DNA of 64,000 nucleotides from Betaproteobacteria bacterium SCN1. GTDB lineage: Bacteria; Pseudomonadota; Gammaproteobacteria; Burkholderiales; Thiobacillaceae. The notes below the pieces were generated by a model. It had not been told where the DNA came from, made no database searches, and saw only the letters and a list, made by a program, of their open reading frames with translations. Positions 52,144-63,198 of this stretch are shown in pieces. The position numbers and the translations under genes are program-made. Every line of letters begins with the position of its first letter. Positions within the stretch are counted from its first letter, which is position 1. The stretch lies in NCBI GenBank assembly GCA_008923315.1, contig WBSF01000009.1:372001-436000 (forward strand), written 5' to 3'.

Positions 52144-53400
52144 ATGAGCGAAGCCGACGACGCCGCGCTCGCGCCCATCCTCACCAAGCTCGCCGCCGCA
52201 CGCACGCGCCTGATCATGGAGCGGCCCTTTCTGGGTTCGCTGGTGATGCATCTGCCGCTGAAACCGGCGCCCGAGTGGTGCAAGACCACGGCCACCGATG
52301 CCAAGGCGTTCTATTTCAACCCGGGGTTCATCGACCATCTGAATCTGGCGCAAACCCAGTTCGTGCTCGCGCACGAGGCCATGCATTGCGCCATGGGCCA
52401 TGATCATCGCCGCAACGGCCGCATCAAGCGCCGCTGGGATGTGGCCTGCGAGCACGCCGTCAACCTGGTGCTGATCGAAGACGGCATGAAGCCGCCGCTG
52501 CACGGCATTCTGGCCGACCAGAATTACCTCACGCTGTCGGCGGAAGAAATCTATCCCATGATTCCCGACGACACGCCCGAGGAATCTTTCGACGAACACC
52601 TCTTCGACAGCGACAACGACACCGGGTCCAGCCCCGACCAGAACCAGCGTCAGGACAATCCCGACGCGGGCGACAGCGGCGGGCAGGGCAAGGAAGGCCA
52701 GAGCGATCCCGAACCCCGCGAGGGCAGCGGCGGGCAGGCCTCGCAAAAGCCGGACCCGCTTTCACAGGCCGAACGCGAAGAGCTTTCCGAGCAATGGAAA
52801 AACCGCTTGGCCGCGGCCGCCCAGGCGGCGCGCCAGGCCGGCAAGCTGTCGCAGTCGATGATGCGCTGGGTCGACGACCTGCTGGCGCCGAGCCTGCCGT
52901 GGCGGGCGCTGCTGGCCCGTTTCTTCGCCGTCAACCAGCGCGACGACTATTCCTGGCGCCGGCCGTCGCGCCGCGAAGGCGATGCCCTGCTGCCGCGCCT
53001 GTCGAGCGAGGGCCTCGATGTCGTCGCCGCGATCGACACCAGTGGCTCGATCGGCGACGAGGAGCTACGTGAATTCGTCACCGAGCTGGATGCGCTGAAA
53101 GGCCAGGTGCGGGCCCGGGTCACGCTGCTGGCCTGCGACAACCGCATCGCCGGCAGCGCGCCCTGGGAATTCGAGCCCTGGGACACGATGCAGTTGCCGC
53201 CCGGACTCGAGGGCGGCGGCGGCACCGATTTCCGCCCGGTGTTCGACTGGGTCGAGGCGGAAAACCGCAGCCCCAATCTGCTCGTCTACTTTACCGACGC
53301 CGCCGGCGATTTTCCCAAGCTGCCGCCCAGCTATCCGGTGATCTGGCTCGTAAAGGGCAAAGGGACGGTGCCCTGGGGCGAACGGGTGCAGCTCAATTGA
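52144..53400 (+). CDS. VWA-like / metallopeptidase-like partner of MoxR (DUF2201)
   Basis: The protein has 418 residues. The N-terminal domain contains VLAHEAMHCAMGHDHRR near residue 75, a zinc-protease-like HExxH motif. A disordered Asp/Gln/Ser/Gly-rich linker follows at about 160-220. The C-terminal half is a VWA-like domain with IDTSGSIGDEEL near residue 297, a MIDAS-type DxSxS. MoxR plus VWA pairs act as metal-dependent chaperones. The HExxH domain suggests it may also cleave a substrate. The last codons overlap hslO. Confidence 0.88.
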   Translation: MSEADDAALAPILTKLAAARTRLIMERPFLGSLVMHLPLKPAPEWCKTTATDAKAFYFNPGFIDHLNLAQTQFVLAHEAMHCAMGHDHRRNGRIKRRWDVACEHAVNLVLIEDGMKPPLHGILADQNYLTLSAEEIYPMIPDDTPEESFDEHLFDSDNDTGSSPDQNQRQDNPDAGDSGGQGKEGQSDPEPREGSGGQASQKPDPLSQAEREELSEQWKNRLAAAAQAARQAGKLSQSMMRWVDDLLAPSLPWRALLARFFAVNQRDDYSWRRPSRREGDALLPRLSSEGLDVVAAIDTSGSIGDEELREFVTELDALKGQVRARVTLLACDNRIAGSAPWEFEPWDTMQLPPGLEGGGGTDFRPVFDWVEAENRSPNLLVYFTDAAGDFPKLPPSYPVIWLVKGKGTVPWGERVQLN

Positions 53401-54251
53401 GCTGGCTGGACGACGCCCCGCCCGGCCGGGTGCGCAGTTTTCTGTTCGAGGCGCTCGATATCCGCGGTGCCTGGGTCCGGCTGGACGACGCCTGGGGTGA
53501 AATGATCGCCGGGCGCGATTACGCCGCTCCCGTGTCCGGGCTGCTCGGCCAGCTTGCGGCCGCGACGACGCTGATTGCAGCCAACCTCAAGCAGGCCGGC
53601 AGGTTGACGTTCCAGCTGCGCGGCGACGGCGACGTGTCGCTTCTGGTGATGGACTGCGACGAACAGCTGCGCCTGCGCGGCATGGCGCGGGCCGGGTCCG
53701 GCATCACCCCCGGCCCGCTCCGGACGCTGCTCGGCGAAGGCGCGCTGACGCTCACGCTGGATACCGCCGACATGCGCCAGCCCTATCAGAGCTACGTGCC
53801 CATCGAAGGCGACACGCTGGCGGTGGCGTTCGAACATTACCTCGCCCGGTCCGAGCAGCTGCCGACGCGGCTGTGGCTGGCAGCCGGCACGGAGGCTGCG
53901 GCCGGCCTCTTCCTGCAGGCACTGCCCGGCGCGCAGGCGCGCGACCCGGACGGCTGGAACCGGATTCAGATTCTGGCCGATACCGTGCGTCCGGATGAGC
54001 TGTGGACGCTGGGAGCGATCAAGCTGATCGAGCGTCTGTTTCCCGAAGAGGACGTGCGGGTATATGACCCGCGCCCCGTCAGGTATTTCTGTCCTTACGA
54101 CCCGGCCAAGATTCATTCGATGCTGCGTGGTATCGGCCAGATGGAATGCGAGTCGATTCTGGCGGAATATGGGGAAATCCGCGTACGCGATGACATCTGC
54201 AACCACGAGTACGTGCTGGACGCAGCAGCCGTGGCGGCGTTGTTCAGATAG
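53397..54251 (+). CDS. hslO: Hsp33-family chaperone with degenerate zinc cysteines
   Basis: The protein has 284 residues, normal length. TTG 53397 is the start and overlaps the previous stop. The substrate-binding part fits Hsp33 (RSFLFEALDIRGAWVRL, LLGQLAAATTLIAANLKQAGRL). The C-terminal redox switch normally has CxC and CxxC. Here only Cys232 (FCPYD) and Cys268 (DICNHEY) remain of the two pairs, plus an extra Cys251 (MEC). Four-cysteine zinc binding and classical oxidative activation are therefore probably lost or altered. Confidence 0.9.
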   Translation: MSWLDDAPPGRVRSFLFEALDIRGAWVRLDDAWGEMIAGRDYAAPVSGLLGQLAAATTLIAANLKQAGRLTFQLRGDGDVSLLVMDCDEQLRLRGMARAGSGITPGPLRTLLGEGALTLTLDTADMRQPYQSYVPIEGDTLAVAFEHYLARSEQLPTRLWLAAGTEAAAGLFLQALPGAQARDPDGWNRIQILADTVRPDELWTLGAIKLIERLFPEEDVRVYDPRPVRYFCPYDPAKIHSMLRGIGQMECESILAEYGEIRVRDDICNHEYVLDAAAVAALFR

Positions 54252-54260
54252 GAGAACGTG

Positions 54261-54542
54261 ATGCACAAAATCGTGTTTCTGCTCGGTATGCTGCTCGCGG
54301 CCGGCGCTGTGCAGGCCGAGGAGGGCCGCTATCAGGCCCTGCCGCTGGCGGGTGTGGATGGCGGCAAGGGCGGCGGGCGTGCTTTCATACTCGATACCCG
54401 CGACGGTCATGTATGGGTCTGGAGCGAGAATGAGCTGGTGGTCGCGCCGGATGGCAGCCGGCGCTACGGTGCCGGTTTCATCTATCAGGGCAAACTGCGC
54501 CCGGGCACCCGGCCCGGCGAATTCATCGATCCGAAACAGTGA
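54261..54542 (+). CDS. Small exported protein of unknown function
   Basis: The protein has 93 residues. ATG 54261 is preceded by AGGAG; the signal peptide ends at VQAEE. The mature domain of about 72 residues is beta-type with GRAFILDTRDGHVWVWSENELVV. It begins 9 bp after hslO and is probably cotranscribed with it. No family recognised. Confidence 0.7.
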   Translation: MHKIVFLLGMLLAAGAVQAEEGRYQALPLAGVDGGKGGGRAFILDTRDGHVWVWSENELVVAPDGSRRYGAGFIYQGKLRPGTRPGEFIDPKQ

Positions 54543-54815
54543 TGCAGCACAGATCGGACCGGCCCGGGCATGGGCCGCATGCCCGTTTTGGCGGTGCCGG
54601 CCGGCTGCGTTTAACCCTTGTCTATGCCTGAATTGACGCGGTGTTCACGCGGGGTGTGTTGCGGGAAGGCAACGGCCCAATGGGTTAAATGAAGAAATTT
54701 AATAGATTGTGGTTTTCTTTTACCGATTTGCTAGAATTCCGCGCGTCGGCTGGATCACAAGTCCCGGACCGATCTCTGGTGTGGGTTTCAACTACTGTAC
54801 TTAAAGGGAAATCAA

Positions 54816-55040
54816 ATGAAATATTCCGTTCTCCTGGCTGCCCTGCTGGCTGCTTCCTTGACCGCTTGCGGCCACAAGGAAGAAGCTGCTGCTCCCGCTG
54901 AAGCGCCCGCCGCTGAAGCGCCGGCGCCTGCTGCTGAAGCGCCTGCCGCCGAAGCGCCCGCTGCCGAGGCACCCGCTGCCGAAGCGCCCGCTGCCGACGC
55001 TGCTGCGCCTGCCGAGGCTCCCGCTGCGCCCGCCCAGTAA
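54816..55040 (+). CDS. Small lipoprotein with Ala-Glu-Ala-Pro repeats
   Basis: The protein has 74 residues. The signal peptide ends at the lipobox LTAC (residue 18). The mature part is almost wholly tandem AEAPA units at the amino-acid level, encoded by a 15-bp repeat close to GCTGAAGCGCCCGCC. Such peptides may act as flexible spacers on the outer membrane. A leader of about 100 bp rich in A and T, unlike its neighbours, precedes it, and a strong terminator follows 17 bp after the stop. Confidence 0.75.
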   Translation: MKYSVLLAALLAASLTACGHKEEAAAPAEAPAAEAPAPAAEAPAAEAPAAEAPAAEAPAADAAAPAEAPAAPAQ

Positions 55041-55057
55041 TCCGGGAATCCAGCATG

Positions 55058-55085
55058 AAAAAACCGGCCTTCGGGCCGGTTTTTT
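55058..55085. terminator. Bidirectional Rho-independent terminator
   Basis: CCGGCC and GGCCGG close on a TTCG tetraloop, flanked by six A residues on the left and six T on the right. It can stop both the lipoprotein transcript and the convergent aminotransferase transcript. Confidence 0.93.
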
Positions 55086-56248
55086 CATGCCTGCACGAAT
55101 CGTTTCAAACGTTCGGACGCCTCGCTCAGGCGCACGAGCGGCTGCGTGTAGGCGATACGCAGGTGCCGGGCGGCGCGATGCGTACCGAAATCGAGGCCGG
55201 GCGTGACGGCGACCCCGGCCTGATCGAGCAACCGTCTGGCCAGCGACTGGCTGTCGGCGTCAAAACGGCTGCAGTCCGCATACAGATAAAAGGCGCCCTG
55301 CGGCGCGACCGGGATATCGAAACCGAGCTCGCGCAAGGTCGGCAGCAGGTAACCGCGGCGTTGCCGCAGCTCGGCCTTGCAGGTTTCAAGCAGCGTTTGC
55401 GTGCCGGGCTCGAAGGCGGCCAGTGCGGCGTGCTGCGCGGGGGTGGAAGCGGCGAGGAAAAGATTCTGCGCCAGCCGTTCCAGGGCGGGCATTGCCCAGG
55501 CGGGCGCGACGAGCCAGCCCAGCCGCCAGCCGGTCATCAGGAAATATTTGGAGAAGCTGTTGACGACGAAAACGTCGTCCCAGCGGGATGCGCTGTGTTC
55601 GGCGCCATCGTAGGTCAGGGCCAGATAGATTTCGTCGACGATCAGTGCGATGCGTCGTTCCGTGCACCAGTCGCGGATGCGTGCAAGCTCTTCGAGCGGC
55701 ATGACGGTGCCGGTCGGATTGGAGGGGCTCGCGACGACCACGGCGCGTGTGGCCGGCGTGGCGTGCGCGGCGATCCGTTCACGCGTCAGCTGGAAGCCGG
55801 TCGAGGCATCCACCGGCACCGTGACCGCACGCGCTTCGCAGAAGCGCGTGAAATGACGGTTGCACGGATACCCGGGGTCGGCCATCAGCACTTCACTGTG
55901 CGGGCCTGCCAGCAGGCCCAGTGCGAGCAGCAGCGCGCCCGAGGCGCCGGGCGTGACGATCACGCGGCTGGCGGGTACGGCGGTCTGCCAGCGTTCCGCG
56001 TGAAAACCCGCGATGGCCTCGCGCAGTGCCGGCAGTCCCAGGGCGCCGGTGTAGCGGGTATGTCCGTCGCGCAGTGCGCGGATGCCGGCTTCGACGATGG
56101 GCGCGGGGGTGGCGAAATCCGGTTCGCCGATTTCCAGATGGATGATGTCGTGGCCGGCAGCTTCGAGCGCCTGCGCGCGCGCCAGGATCTCCATGACGTG
56201 AAAGGGGGCGATCTCGCGGGCGCGGGCGGCGATGAAGTCGGGGTTCAT
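55085..56248 (-). CDS. PLP-dependent class I/II aminotransferase
   Basis: The protein has 387 residues. Start at 56248 gives MNPDFIAARAREIAPF. The family landmarks are IHLEIGEPDFATP, VASPSNPTGTV near residue 170 and SFSKYFLMTGWRLGWLV near 230 containing the PLP Lys, and RIAYTQPL near the end. It is like AspB/alanine-type enzymes; the amino-acid substrate is not certain. It overlaps mtfA by 4 bp and ends at the terminator. Confidence 0.93.
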   Translation of the reverse strand: MNPDFIAARAREIAPFHVMEILARAQALEAAGHDIIHLEIGEPDFATPAPIVEAGIRALRDGHTRYTGALGLPALREAIAGFHAERWQTAVPASRVIVTPGASGALLLALGLLAGPHSEVLMADPGYPCNRHFTRFCEARAVTVPVDASTGFQLTRERIAAHATPATRAVVVASPSNPTGTVMPLEELARIRDWCTERRIALIVDEIYLALTYDGAEHSASRWDDVFVVNSFSKYFLMTGWRLGWLVAPAWAMPALERLAQNLFLAASTPAQHAALAAFEPGTQTLLETCKAELRQRRGYLLPTLRELGFDIPVAPQGAFYLYADCSRFDADSQSLARRLLDQAGVAVTPGLDFGTHRAARHLRIAYTQPLVRLSEASERLKRFVQA

Positions 56249-57018
56249 GCGGGGCGACCGAGCCGCGCCAGCGGGTCCTGGCGGTAGAACCGTTGCATCT
56301 GGGTGTAGACCGCCGGGTAGGTATCGGCGAGCAGATCGGGAACTTCGAAGAACATTTCGGTGGTGACGGCAAAGAATTCGGCCGGGTCGGTGCTGGCGTA
56401 GGGATCGACGACCGTGTCCTCGCCTGCATCGACGCGCGTGCACAGGTCTTCGTAGGCAGTGCTGAAATCGCGCGCCCAGTCGGCCGATTTCATGCCGCGG
56501 TGCAGTGGCGGAAAACCGTTGGCGTCGCCGTTCAGCATGTCGAGCTTGTGCGCGAATTCGTGCAGCACGACGTTGAAACCCTCCAGCTGGCCGCTGGCGT
56601 CCACATCGGCAACCGACAGGACCAGGGGCCCGCCGTGCCAGGATTCGCCGGCGAGGATGTCGCGGTAGACGTGCACCACGCCGGCTTCGTCCGTCTCTTC
56701 GCGCGGGCGCAGGAACTCGTCGGGATAGAGGATGATCTCGCTCCAGCCGCGATAGCTGTTCTCGTCGAGGTGCAGCGTCAGCAGGCAGGCCTGCAACGCG
56801 ATGGCCAGCTGGGTGGAACGCGAGACGTCCGCGCCGCCGGCCGCCGAAAAGCCCTTGCCCGCCAGCAGGAGGCTGGCTTGCTCGCGCAGCGCGTCGCGCT
56901 CGTCCTGCGTCAGGCCGCCGAGCAGGGGCAAGGCTGCGACGGCGGCGTCGAATTCGGCTTGCGGGATAAGGTGGCGATGCAGGGCGCGCTCGCGGCGCCA
57001 GCGGGCGAACCAGTTCAT
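56245..57018 (-). CDS. mtfA: MtfA zinc-dependent peptidase
   Basis: The protein has 257 residues. The zinc motif VLHEFAHKLDMLNGDANG near residue 144 (HExxH) and the ENSYRGWSEIILYP segment are typical of MtfA, the Mlc titration factor, which in E. coli binds the glucose repressor Mlc and has aminopeptidase activity. Cytoplasmic. It overlaps both rmuC upstream and the aminotransferase downstream by 4 bp. Confidence 0.93.
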   Translation of the reverse strand: MNWFARWRRERALHRHLIPQAEFDAAVAALPLLGGLTQDERDALREQASLLLAGKGFSAAGGADVSRSTQLAIALQACLLTLHLDENSYRGWSEIILYPDEFLRPREETDEAGVVHVYRDILAGESWHGGPLVLSVADVDASGQLEGFNVVLHEFAHKLDMLNGDANGFPPLHRGMKSADWARDFSTAYEDLCTRVDAGEDTVVDPYASTDPAEFFAVTTEMFFEVPDLLADTYPAVYTQMQRFYRQDPLARLGRPA

Positions 57019-58313
57019 TCGTCCGTATCGAGCAGGCGCATCGCGCCGGATTCGCCGTGCGGATGTTCGAGTTCGACCCGTTCGATCTGGGCGAAACGCT
57101 TGCTGATCTTGTCGCTGGATATGCGCACTTCGCCGACATCCTTGCTCGCCTGCTCGATGTGCGTGGCGAGCTTCTTCATGCGCTCGTCGAAGCGGGCGAA
57201 ATCCTTCGCGAGCTTGGCCAGCTCGTCCTTGATCACGTGCGCCATGCGCCGCGTTTCCGAATCGCGGATCACCGCGCGCGCGGTGTTCAGCACCGCCATC
57301 AGCGTGGTCGGCGAGGTGAGCCAGACGCGTTTTCTCTGCGCGTGTTCGACGAGATCGGGGTGATAGGCATGGATTTCGGCGAACACCGCCTCGGCGGGCA
57401 GGAACATGACCGCGCCGTCCGAAGTTTCGCCTTCGACGATGTATTTGGCGGCGATGTCGTCGACGTGCTTCTTCACGTCGGCCTTGAATTGCCGGCGTGC
57501 CGCTTCGCGCTCGGATGGCGGCAGGGCCTCGTCGAACATGCGGCTGTAGTTTTCCAGCGGGAATTTCGAGTCGACGCAGACCCGGCCGGTGGGTTCGGGC
57601 AGTACCAGCACGCAGTCGGCGCGTGCGCCGCTCTTCAGCGTGTGCTGGAAGGCGTAGGCATCGGGCGGCAGGCTGTTGCGCACCAGCGCCTCGAGCTGGA
57701 TTTCGCCGAAGGCGCCGCGTGCGCGCTTGTCGCCGAGAATTTCCTGCAGGCTGACGACATTGGTCGCCAGCCCCTCGATCTTCTTCTGCGCCTCGTCGAT
57801 CACCGCCAGCCGCGTCATCACCGAGGTGAAGGTCTCGTTGGTTTTCTTGAAGCCTTCGTCGAGGCGTTCGGCGACCTTGCCGGAGATCTCGTTCAGGCGG
57901 CCGTCGACGGTCTGCGACAGGTGCTGCACCCGCTCGCTGAACTGGCCGCTCATGCCTTTCAGGGTCTCCTGCAGCAGGCTCTGCTCGGCGCGGGCCTGCT
58001 CGGCCAGTTTTTCCAGCATCGCGGCCTGGAACTGGCCGAACTGGCCGGTGACGGTTTCGCGCGTCTCGGCCAGCCGTTCGGTCTGCGCCACCTGCAGGCC
58101 GGCAAGCTGGGCCTGCATGCGGTCGGACTGCTGCGTGAGGCTGGCGTGCAGGTCGGTGAGGACGGCCCGGTGGCGCGCTTCCATGTCCTGCGTCAGCCGG
58201 GCGGGTAGATCGGTTTGCCCGCGGCGCAGGGCCTGCAGCCGGAGCAGCAGGACGAGGGCCAGGACGACGAGCAGGCCGAGCCCGAGCAGGAGGCCGATTT
58301 CGATGGCAGACAT
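57015..58313 (-). CDS. rmuC: RmuC-family DNA recombination protein
   Basis: The protein has 432 residues. An N-terminal membrane helix (IEIGLLLGLGLLVVLALVLLL) is followed by a long coiled coil to about residue 175, then the nuclease-like RmuC domain with LGDKRARGAFGEIQLEALV, VCVDSKFPLENY and AVMFLPAEAVFAEIH. RmuC limits inversion and recombination at repeats in E. coli; the mechanism is not fully known. Start at 58313. Confidence 0.93.
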   Translation of the reverse strand: MSAIEIGLLLGLGLLVVLALVLLLRLQALRRGQTDLPARLTQDMEARHRAVLTDLHASLTQQSDRMQAQLAGLQVAQTERLAETRETVTGQFGQFQAAMLEKLAEQARAEQSLLQETLKGMSGQFSERVQHLSQTVDGRLNEISGKVAERLDEGFKKTNETFTSVMTRLAVIDEAQKKIEGLATNVVSLQEILGDKRARGAFGEIQLEALVRNSLPPDAYAFQHTLKSGARADCVLVLPEPTGRVCVDSKFPLENYSRMFDEALPPSEREAARRQFKADVKKHVDDIAAKYIVEGETSDGAVMFLPAEAVFAEIHAYHPDLVEHAQRKRVWLTSPTTLMAVLNTARAVIRDSETRRMAHVIKDELAKLAKDFARFDERMKKLATHIEQASKDVGEVRISSDKISKRFAQIERVELEHPHGESGAMRLLDTDE

Positions 58314-58342
58314 GGCCCGCATTCTACCCGCTGGCCGCAATG

Positions 58343-58365
58343 AAAAAACCCGGCGCGGGGCCGGG
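58343..58365 (-). terminator. Rho-independent terminator of typA
   Basis: On the minus strand CCCGGC/GCCGGG with a 5-base loop is followed by six T residues, 22 bp after the typA stop. Confidence 0.85.
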
Positions 58366-58386
58366 TTCGGGCTTGTGCATCGAAAC

Positions 58387-60219
<1,833 letters not shown>

Positions 60220-60291
60220 GATGGGCGCGGGCGTCGGGAAAACCCGGCATTGTAGCAGGCCTGTGCGTAAAAGCCGCTACCGATCAGATGC

Positions 60292-61548
60292 TTATCGTGT
60301 CAGCGGGTGCGCGTCCAGGCGCGCGTCGATGCGCCGGATGACCTGCTGGTAGCGCGGGCCGCCGACCGGGCCGAAGCGGCGTTCGAACTCGGCCTGCGGC
60401 ATGAATTCGGGCAGACCGCGGAAATCCGGCAGCAGGGCCGCGTCGCTGCGCGCGGCGGCGAGCGACTGGCGGACGCGCAGGGCGTCGGCGCCGGTCGCGC
60501 GTTCGGCCAGGCGGGCGCCGCCGCGGTCGACGGCCAGATCGGTGAAGCTGAAGCCCGAGCCCTTGCGCGCGTCCTCTTCCTCCTTGATGAGGCCGAGGGC
60601 GTTGGCCAGGCGGCTGCCGCCGTTCGCCGACAGTGCGGCGGCGATCGCGAAATGCTCGGCGAAATCGCGCCGGCCGTGCAGCGTCAGCAGCACGCGCGGG
60701 GCGCGGCGGATCGAACGGCTTTCGCCTTCCAGCAGGCGCGGCAGGCTGATCCCGGCAAGGTAGGCACCCAGCGCGGTCAGCGCGGCGCGATTTTCCTCGG
60801 CCGCGCTGGCGCCGGGCTGCAGCGGCCAGGCGAACAGCGCGGGCGCAACCTCGGCCAGTGGGCGCGCGCTGCCCCAGCGGCCGGGCTTCAGAAGCGCGTC
60901 CAGCCGTTCGGCGTACAGCAGCATCAGGGCCTGGTCTTGCGGCGCGATCAGGATGGCGGCGCTCTTGCGCTCGACGTGGGTCAGCAGTTCGGGCCGCCAG
61001 CGGTAGTCCAGCGTGGCCGCGTTCTCGTCGAAATGCACCTGCGCGAAGGCGTCGGACAGCGCCGCGTAGGTGGCGTCGCGCCGCAGCCAGCGGTGCGCCA
61101 GCCGCATGCCCCAGTCGGCCAGCACGGCCGGCACCGGCAGGCTGCCCAGCCGCATGCGCGCGATGCGCATGCCGTGCGGCGTTTCGGCCACGTCGGCGGT
61201 GACGTTGAGGTAGCCGCCGAAAGGGTTGCGCGGCACCGCGAAGGTGGCGGCGAGCGTCGCCTGCCCCGGCGTCAGTTCGGCCGCGACGCCGCGCAGCGGA
61301 TGCAGCTCGACCGCGTAGTTCAGCAGCCGGTTCAGCTCGGCTTCGTCGAGGCGGATGGTCTGGACCACGTCCGGCGTCTGGCGGCGCGGGTCGTGCTTCT
61401 GGAACTGCGAGCGCACCCAGGCCAGGTCGGCGCGGCGGAAGGCGGCGGGCGGCTCGATCGCCGGTGCGTCGTCGAGCGCGAGCCAGGGCACGACGAAGAG
61501 CCCGGCCAGCAGCGCGCCCGCGAGAATCCAGGCCAGCGCGCGGCGCAT
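60292..61548 (-). CDS. Membrane-anchored hypothetical protein
   Basis: The protein has 418 residues with one N-terminal helix ([22 protein letters not shown]) and a large periplasmic or cytoplasmic domain rich in Arg, Ala and Leu. Segments such as [17 protein letters not shown] and [20 protein letters not shown] occur in conserved hypothetical proteins of betaproteobacteria. No catalytic motif. It ends 72 bp from typA and follows the globin gene by 1 bp. Confidence 0.78.
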   Translation of the reverse strand: MRRALAWILAGALLAGLFVVPWLALDDAPAIEPPAAFRRADLAWVRSQFQKHDPRRQTPDVVQTIRLDEAELNRLLNYAVELHPLRGVAAELTPGQATLAATFAVPRNPFGGYLNVTADVAETPHGMRIARMRLGSLPVPAVLADWGMRLAHRWLRRDATYAALSDAFAQVHFDENAATLDYRWRPELLTHVERKSAAILIAPQDQALMLLYAERLDALLKPGRWGSARPLAEVAPALFAWPLQPGASAAEENRAALTALGAYLAGISLPRLLEGESRSIRRAPRVLLTLHGRRDFAEHFAIAAALSANGGSRLANALGLIKEEEDARKGSGFSFTDLAVDRGGARLAERATGADALRVRQSLAAARSDAALLPDFRGLPEFMPQAEFERRFGPVGGPRYQQVIRRIDARLDAHPLTR

Positions 61549-61549
61549 C

Positions 61550-61930
61550 TCAGCCCGCCTGGTTGCGCATGAAGTCGGCGGTCTTGAAAAAGGCGGCCGT
61601 CAGTTCGTCGCGCAGATCGGGCGCCACGCCGACGTCTTCCATCGCGCGCTGCATGCAGGCCATCCACTGGTCGCGTTCCGGCTCGCCGATGGAAAAGGGC
61701 AGGTGACGCCGCCGCAGGAAGGGATGGCCGAAGCGGTCGGTGTATTCGGGCGGCCCGCCGGTCCAGCCGGACAGGAACCAGGCCAGCTTGTTGCGCGATT
61801 CGGTCAGATCCTGCGGGTGCAGCTTGCGGATGCCGTAGTAATCCGGGTCTTCGTCCATCAGGTCGTAGAAGCGGTCGACCAGCCGGCGGACCGCTTCGTC
61901 GCCGCCCAGGCGCGCGTAATGCGTGTTCAC
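61550..61930 (-). CDS. Truncated hemoglobin (group II)
   Basis: The protein has 126 residues. GTG 61930 overlaps the purT stop as [25 protein letters not shown] opens the globin fold, followed by [37 protein letters not shown] near residue 46, where the proximal His of HLPF and the Trp-Gly-Gly and Tyr are typical of group II. Such globins bind oxygen or NO. The long ORF running into the next genes is only a shadow; just this part is real. Confidence 0.92.
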   Translation of the reverse strand: MNTHYARLGGDEAVRRLVDRFYDLMDEDPDYYGIRKLHPQDLTESRNKLAWFLSGWTGGPPEYTDRFGHPFLRRRHLPFSIGEPERDQWMACMQRAMEDVGVAPDLRDELTAAFFKTADFMRNQAG

Positions 61931-63126
61931 GACGCGGCGACCGGGCGGACGCGGGCGGCGGCGGCCCGGGCCTGGACGCGGGCCGCGTCGACCGTGGCGG
62001 CGACGGCGAGCGCCACGCCCATGCGCCGGCGCGCGAAGCTCTCCGGCTTGCCGAACAGGCGCAGGTCGACGCCGGGCGCATCCAGCGCCGCGGCCACGCC
62101 CTCGAAGGCGATGCCCGCCGCCTCGACGCCGCCGTAGACGACGGCGGAGGCGCCGGGCTCGCGCAGGCGGGTGTCGACCGGCAGGCCGAGGATGGCGCGC
62201 GCGTGCAGTTCGAATTCGTTCTGTCGCTGGGTCGCCAGCGTCACCATGCCGGTGTCGTGCGGACGCGGGCTCACCTCCGAGAACCACACGGCGTCGTCCT
62301 TGACGAACAGCTCCACGCCGAACAGCCCCTGGCCGCCGAGCGCGCCGGTGACAGCCGCGGCGATCTCGCGGGCGCGCGCCAGCGCCGTCGGCGACATCGG
62401 CTGCGGCTGCCAGGATTCGACGTAGTCGCCCTGGACCTGGAGATGCCCGATGGGCTCGCAGAAGTGCGTGTCGACGCCGCCCTGCACGTTGCGCGCCCGC
62501 ACGGTGAGCAGCGTGATCTCGTAGTCGAAATCGATCACGCCCTCGACGATGACGCGGCCCTTGTCCACCCGGCCGCCCGCCGCCGCGTAGTCCCAGGCGG
62601 CGCCGAGCTGGCTGGCGTCGTCCACCCGCGACTGGCCCTTGCCGGACGAGGACATGACGGGCTTCACGATCACCGGCAGGCCGATCCGCTGCGCCGCCGC
62701 CGCCATCGCGTCGAGGCTGTCGGCGAAGGCGTAGGGCGAGGTCGGCAAGCCCAGGGTCTCGGCGGCAAGCCGGCGGATGCCTTCGCGGTTCATCGTCAGG
62801 TTGGCCGCGCGCGCGGTCGGGATCACGGTCGCCAGACCGGCGGCCTCCACGGCCAGCAGTTCCTCGGTGGCGATGGCCTCGATTTCGGGCACGACGAAGT
62901 GGGGCCGTTCCTGCTCGATCAGCGTGCGCAGCGCCTGCGCGTCGTCCATGCGGATCACGTGCGAGCGGTGCGCGACCTGCTGGCCAGGCGCGTTTTCGTA
63001 GCGGTCGACCGCGACGACTTCCACCCCCAGCCGCTGCAGGGCGATGACGACCTCCTTGCCGAGCTCGCCCGCCCCGAGCAGCATGACCCGGGTGGCGGAA
63101 GGAGAGAGCGGCGTGCCGATGCGCAT
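61927..63126 (-). CDS. purT: Formate-dependent GAR transformylase PurT
   Basis: The protein has 399 residues, normal for PurT. ATP-grasp features are present: [48 protein letters not shown] near residue 152 and [14 protein letters not shown] near 285. It makes formyl-glycinamide ribonucleotide from formate and ATP in purine synthesis. It is translated with a truncated globin by 4-bp overlap. Confidence 0.97.
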   Translation of the reverse strand: MRIGTPLSPSATRVMLLGAGELGKEVVIALQRLGVEVVAVDRYENAPGQQVAHRSHVIRMDDAQALRTLIEQERPHFVVPEIEAIATEELLAVEAAGLATVIPTARAANLTMNREGIRRLAAETLGLPTSPYAFADSLDAMAAAAQRIGLPVIVKPVMSSSGKGQSRVDDASQLGAAWDYAAAGGRVDKGRVIVEGVIDFDYEITLLTVRARNVQGGVDTHFCEPIGHLQVQGDYVESWQPQPMSPTALARAREIAAAVTGALGGQGLFGVELFVKDDAVWFSEVSPRPHDTGMVTLATQRQNEFELHARAILGLPVDTRLREPGASAVVYGGVEAAGIAFEGVAAALDAPGVDLRLFGKPESFARRRMGVALAVAATVDAARVQARAAAARVRPVAAS

Positions 63127-63138
63127 GTCGGGATCCCG

Positions 63139-63173
63139 AAAAAATGAAGAAGCCCGAGTTTACCGTGGGCTTC
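63139..63173 (-). terminator. Rho-independent terminator of the phospholipase D gene
   Basis: On the minus strand GAAGCCC/GGGCTTC with an 11-base loop is followed by a T-rich tract of six residues. It lies just after the phospholipase D stop and before purT. Confidence 0.7.
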
Positions 63174-63198
63174 GGGCCGAATCGAGCCCGCCGGCCCG

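Noticed and set aside
54816-55040. CRISPR array or satellite in the repeat-rich stretch
   Set aside because: The repeat is a 15-bp coding unit without spacers and remains in frame behind a lipoprotein signal.
55085-57139. A 684-codon frame that could suggest an MtfA-aminotransferase fusion
   Set aside because: mtfA is translated in another frame and overlaps the aminotransferase start by 4 bp. The long frame before 56248 has no domain.
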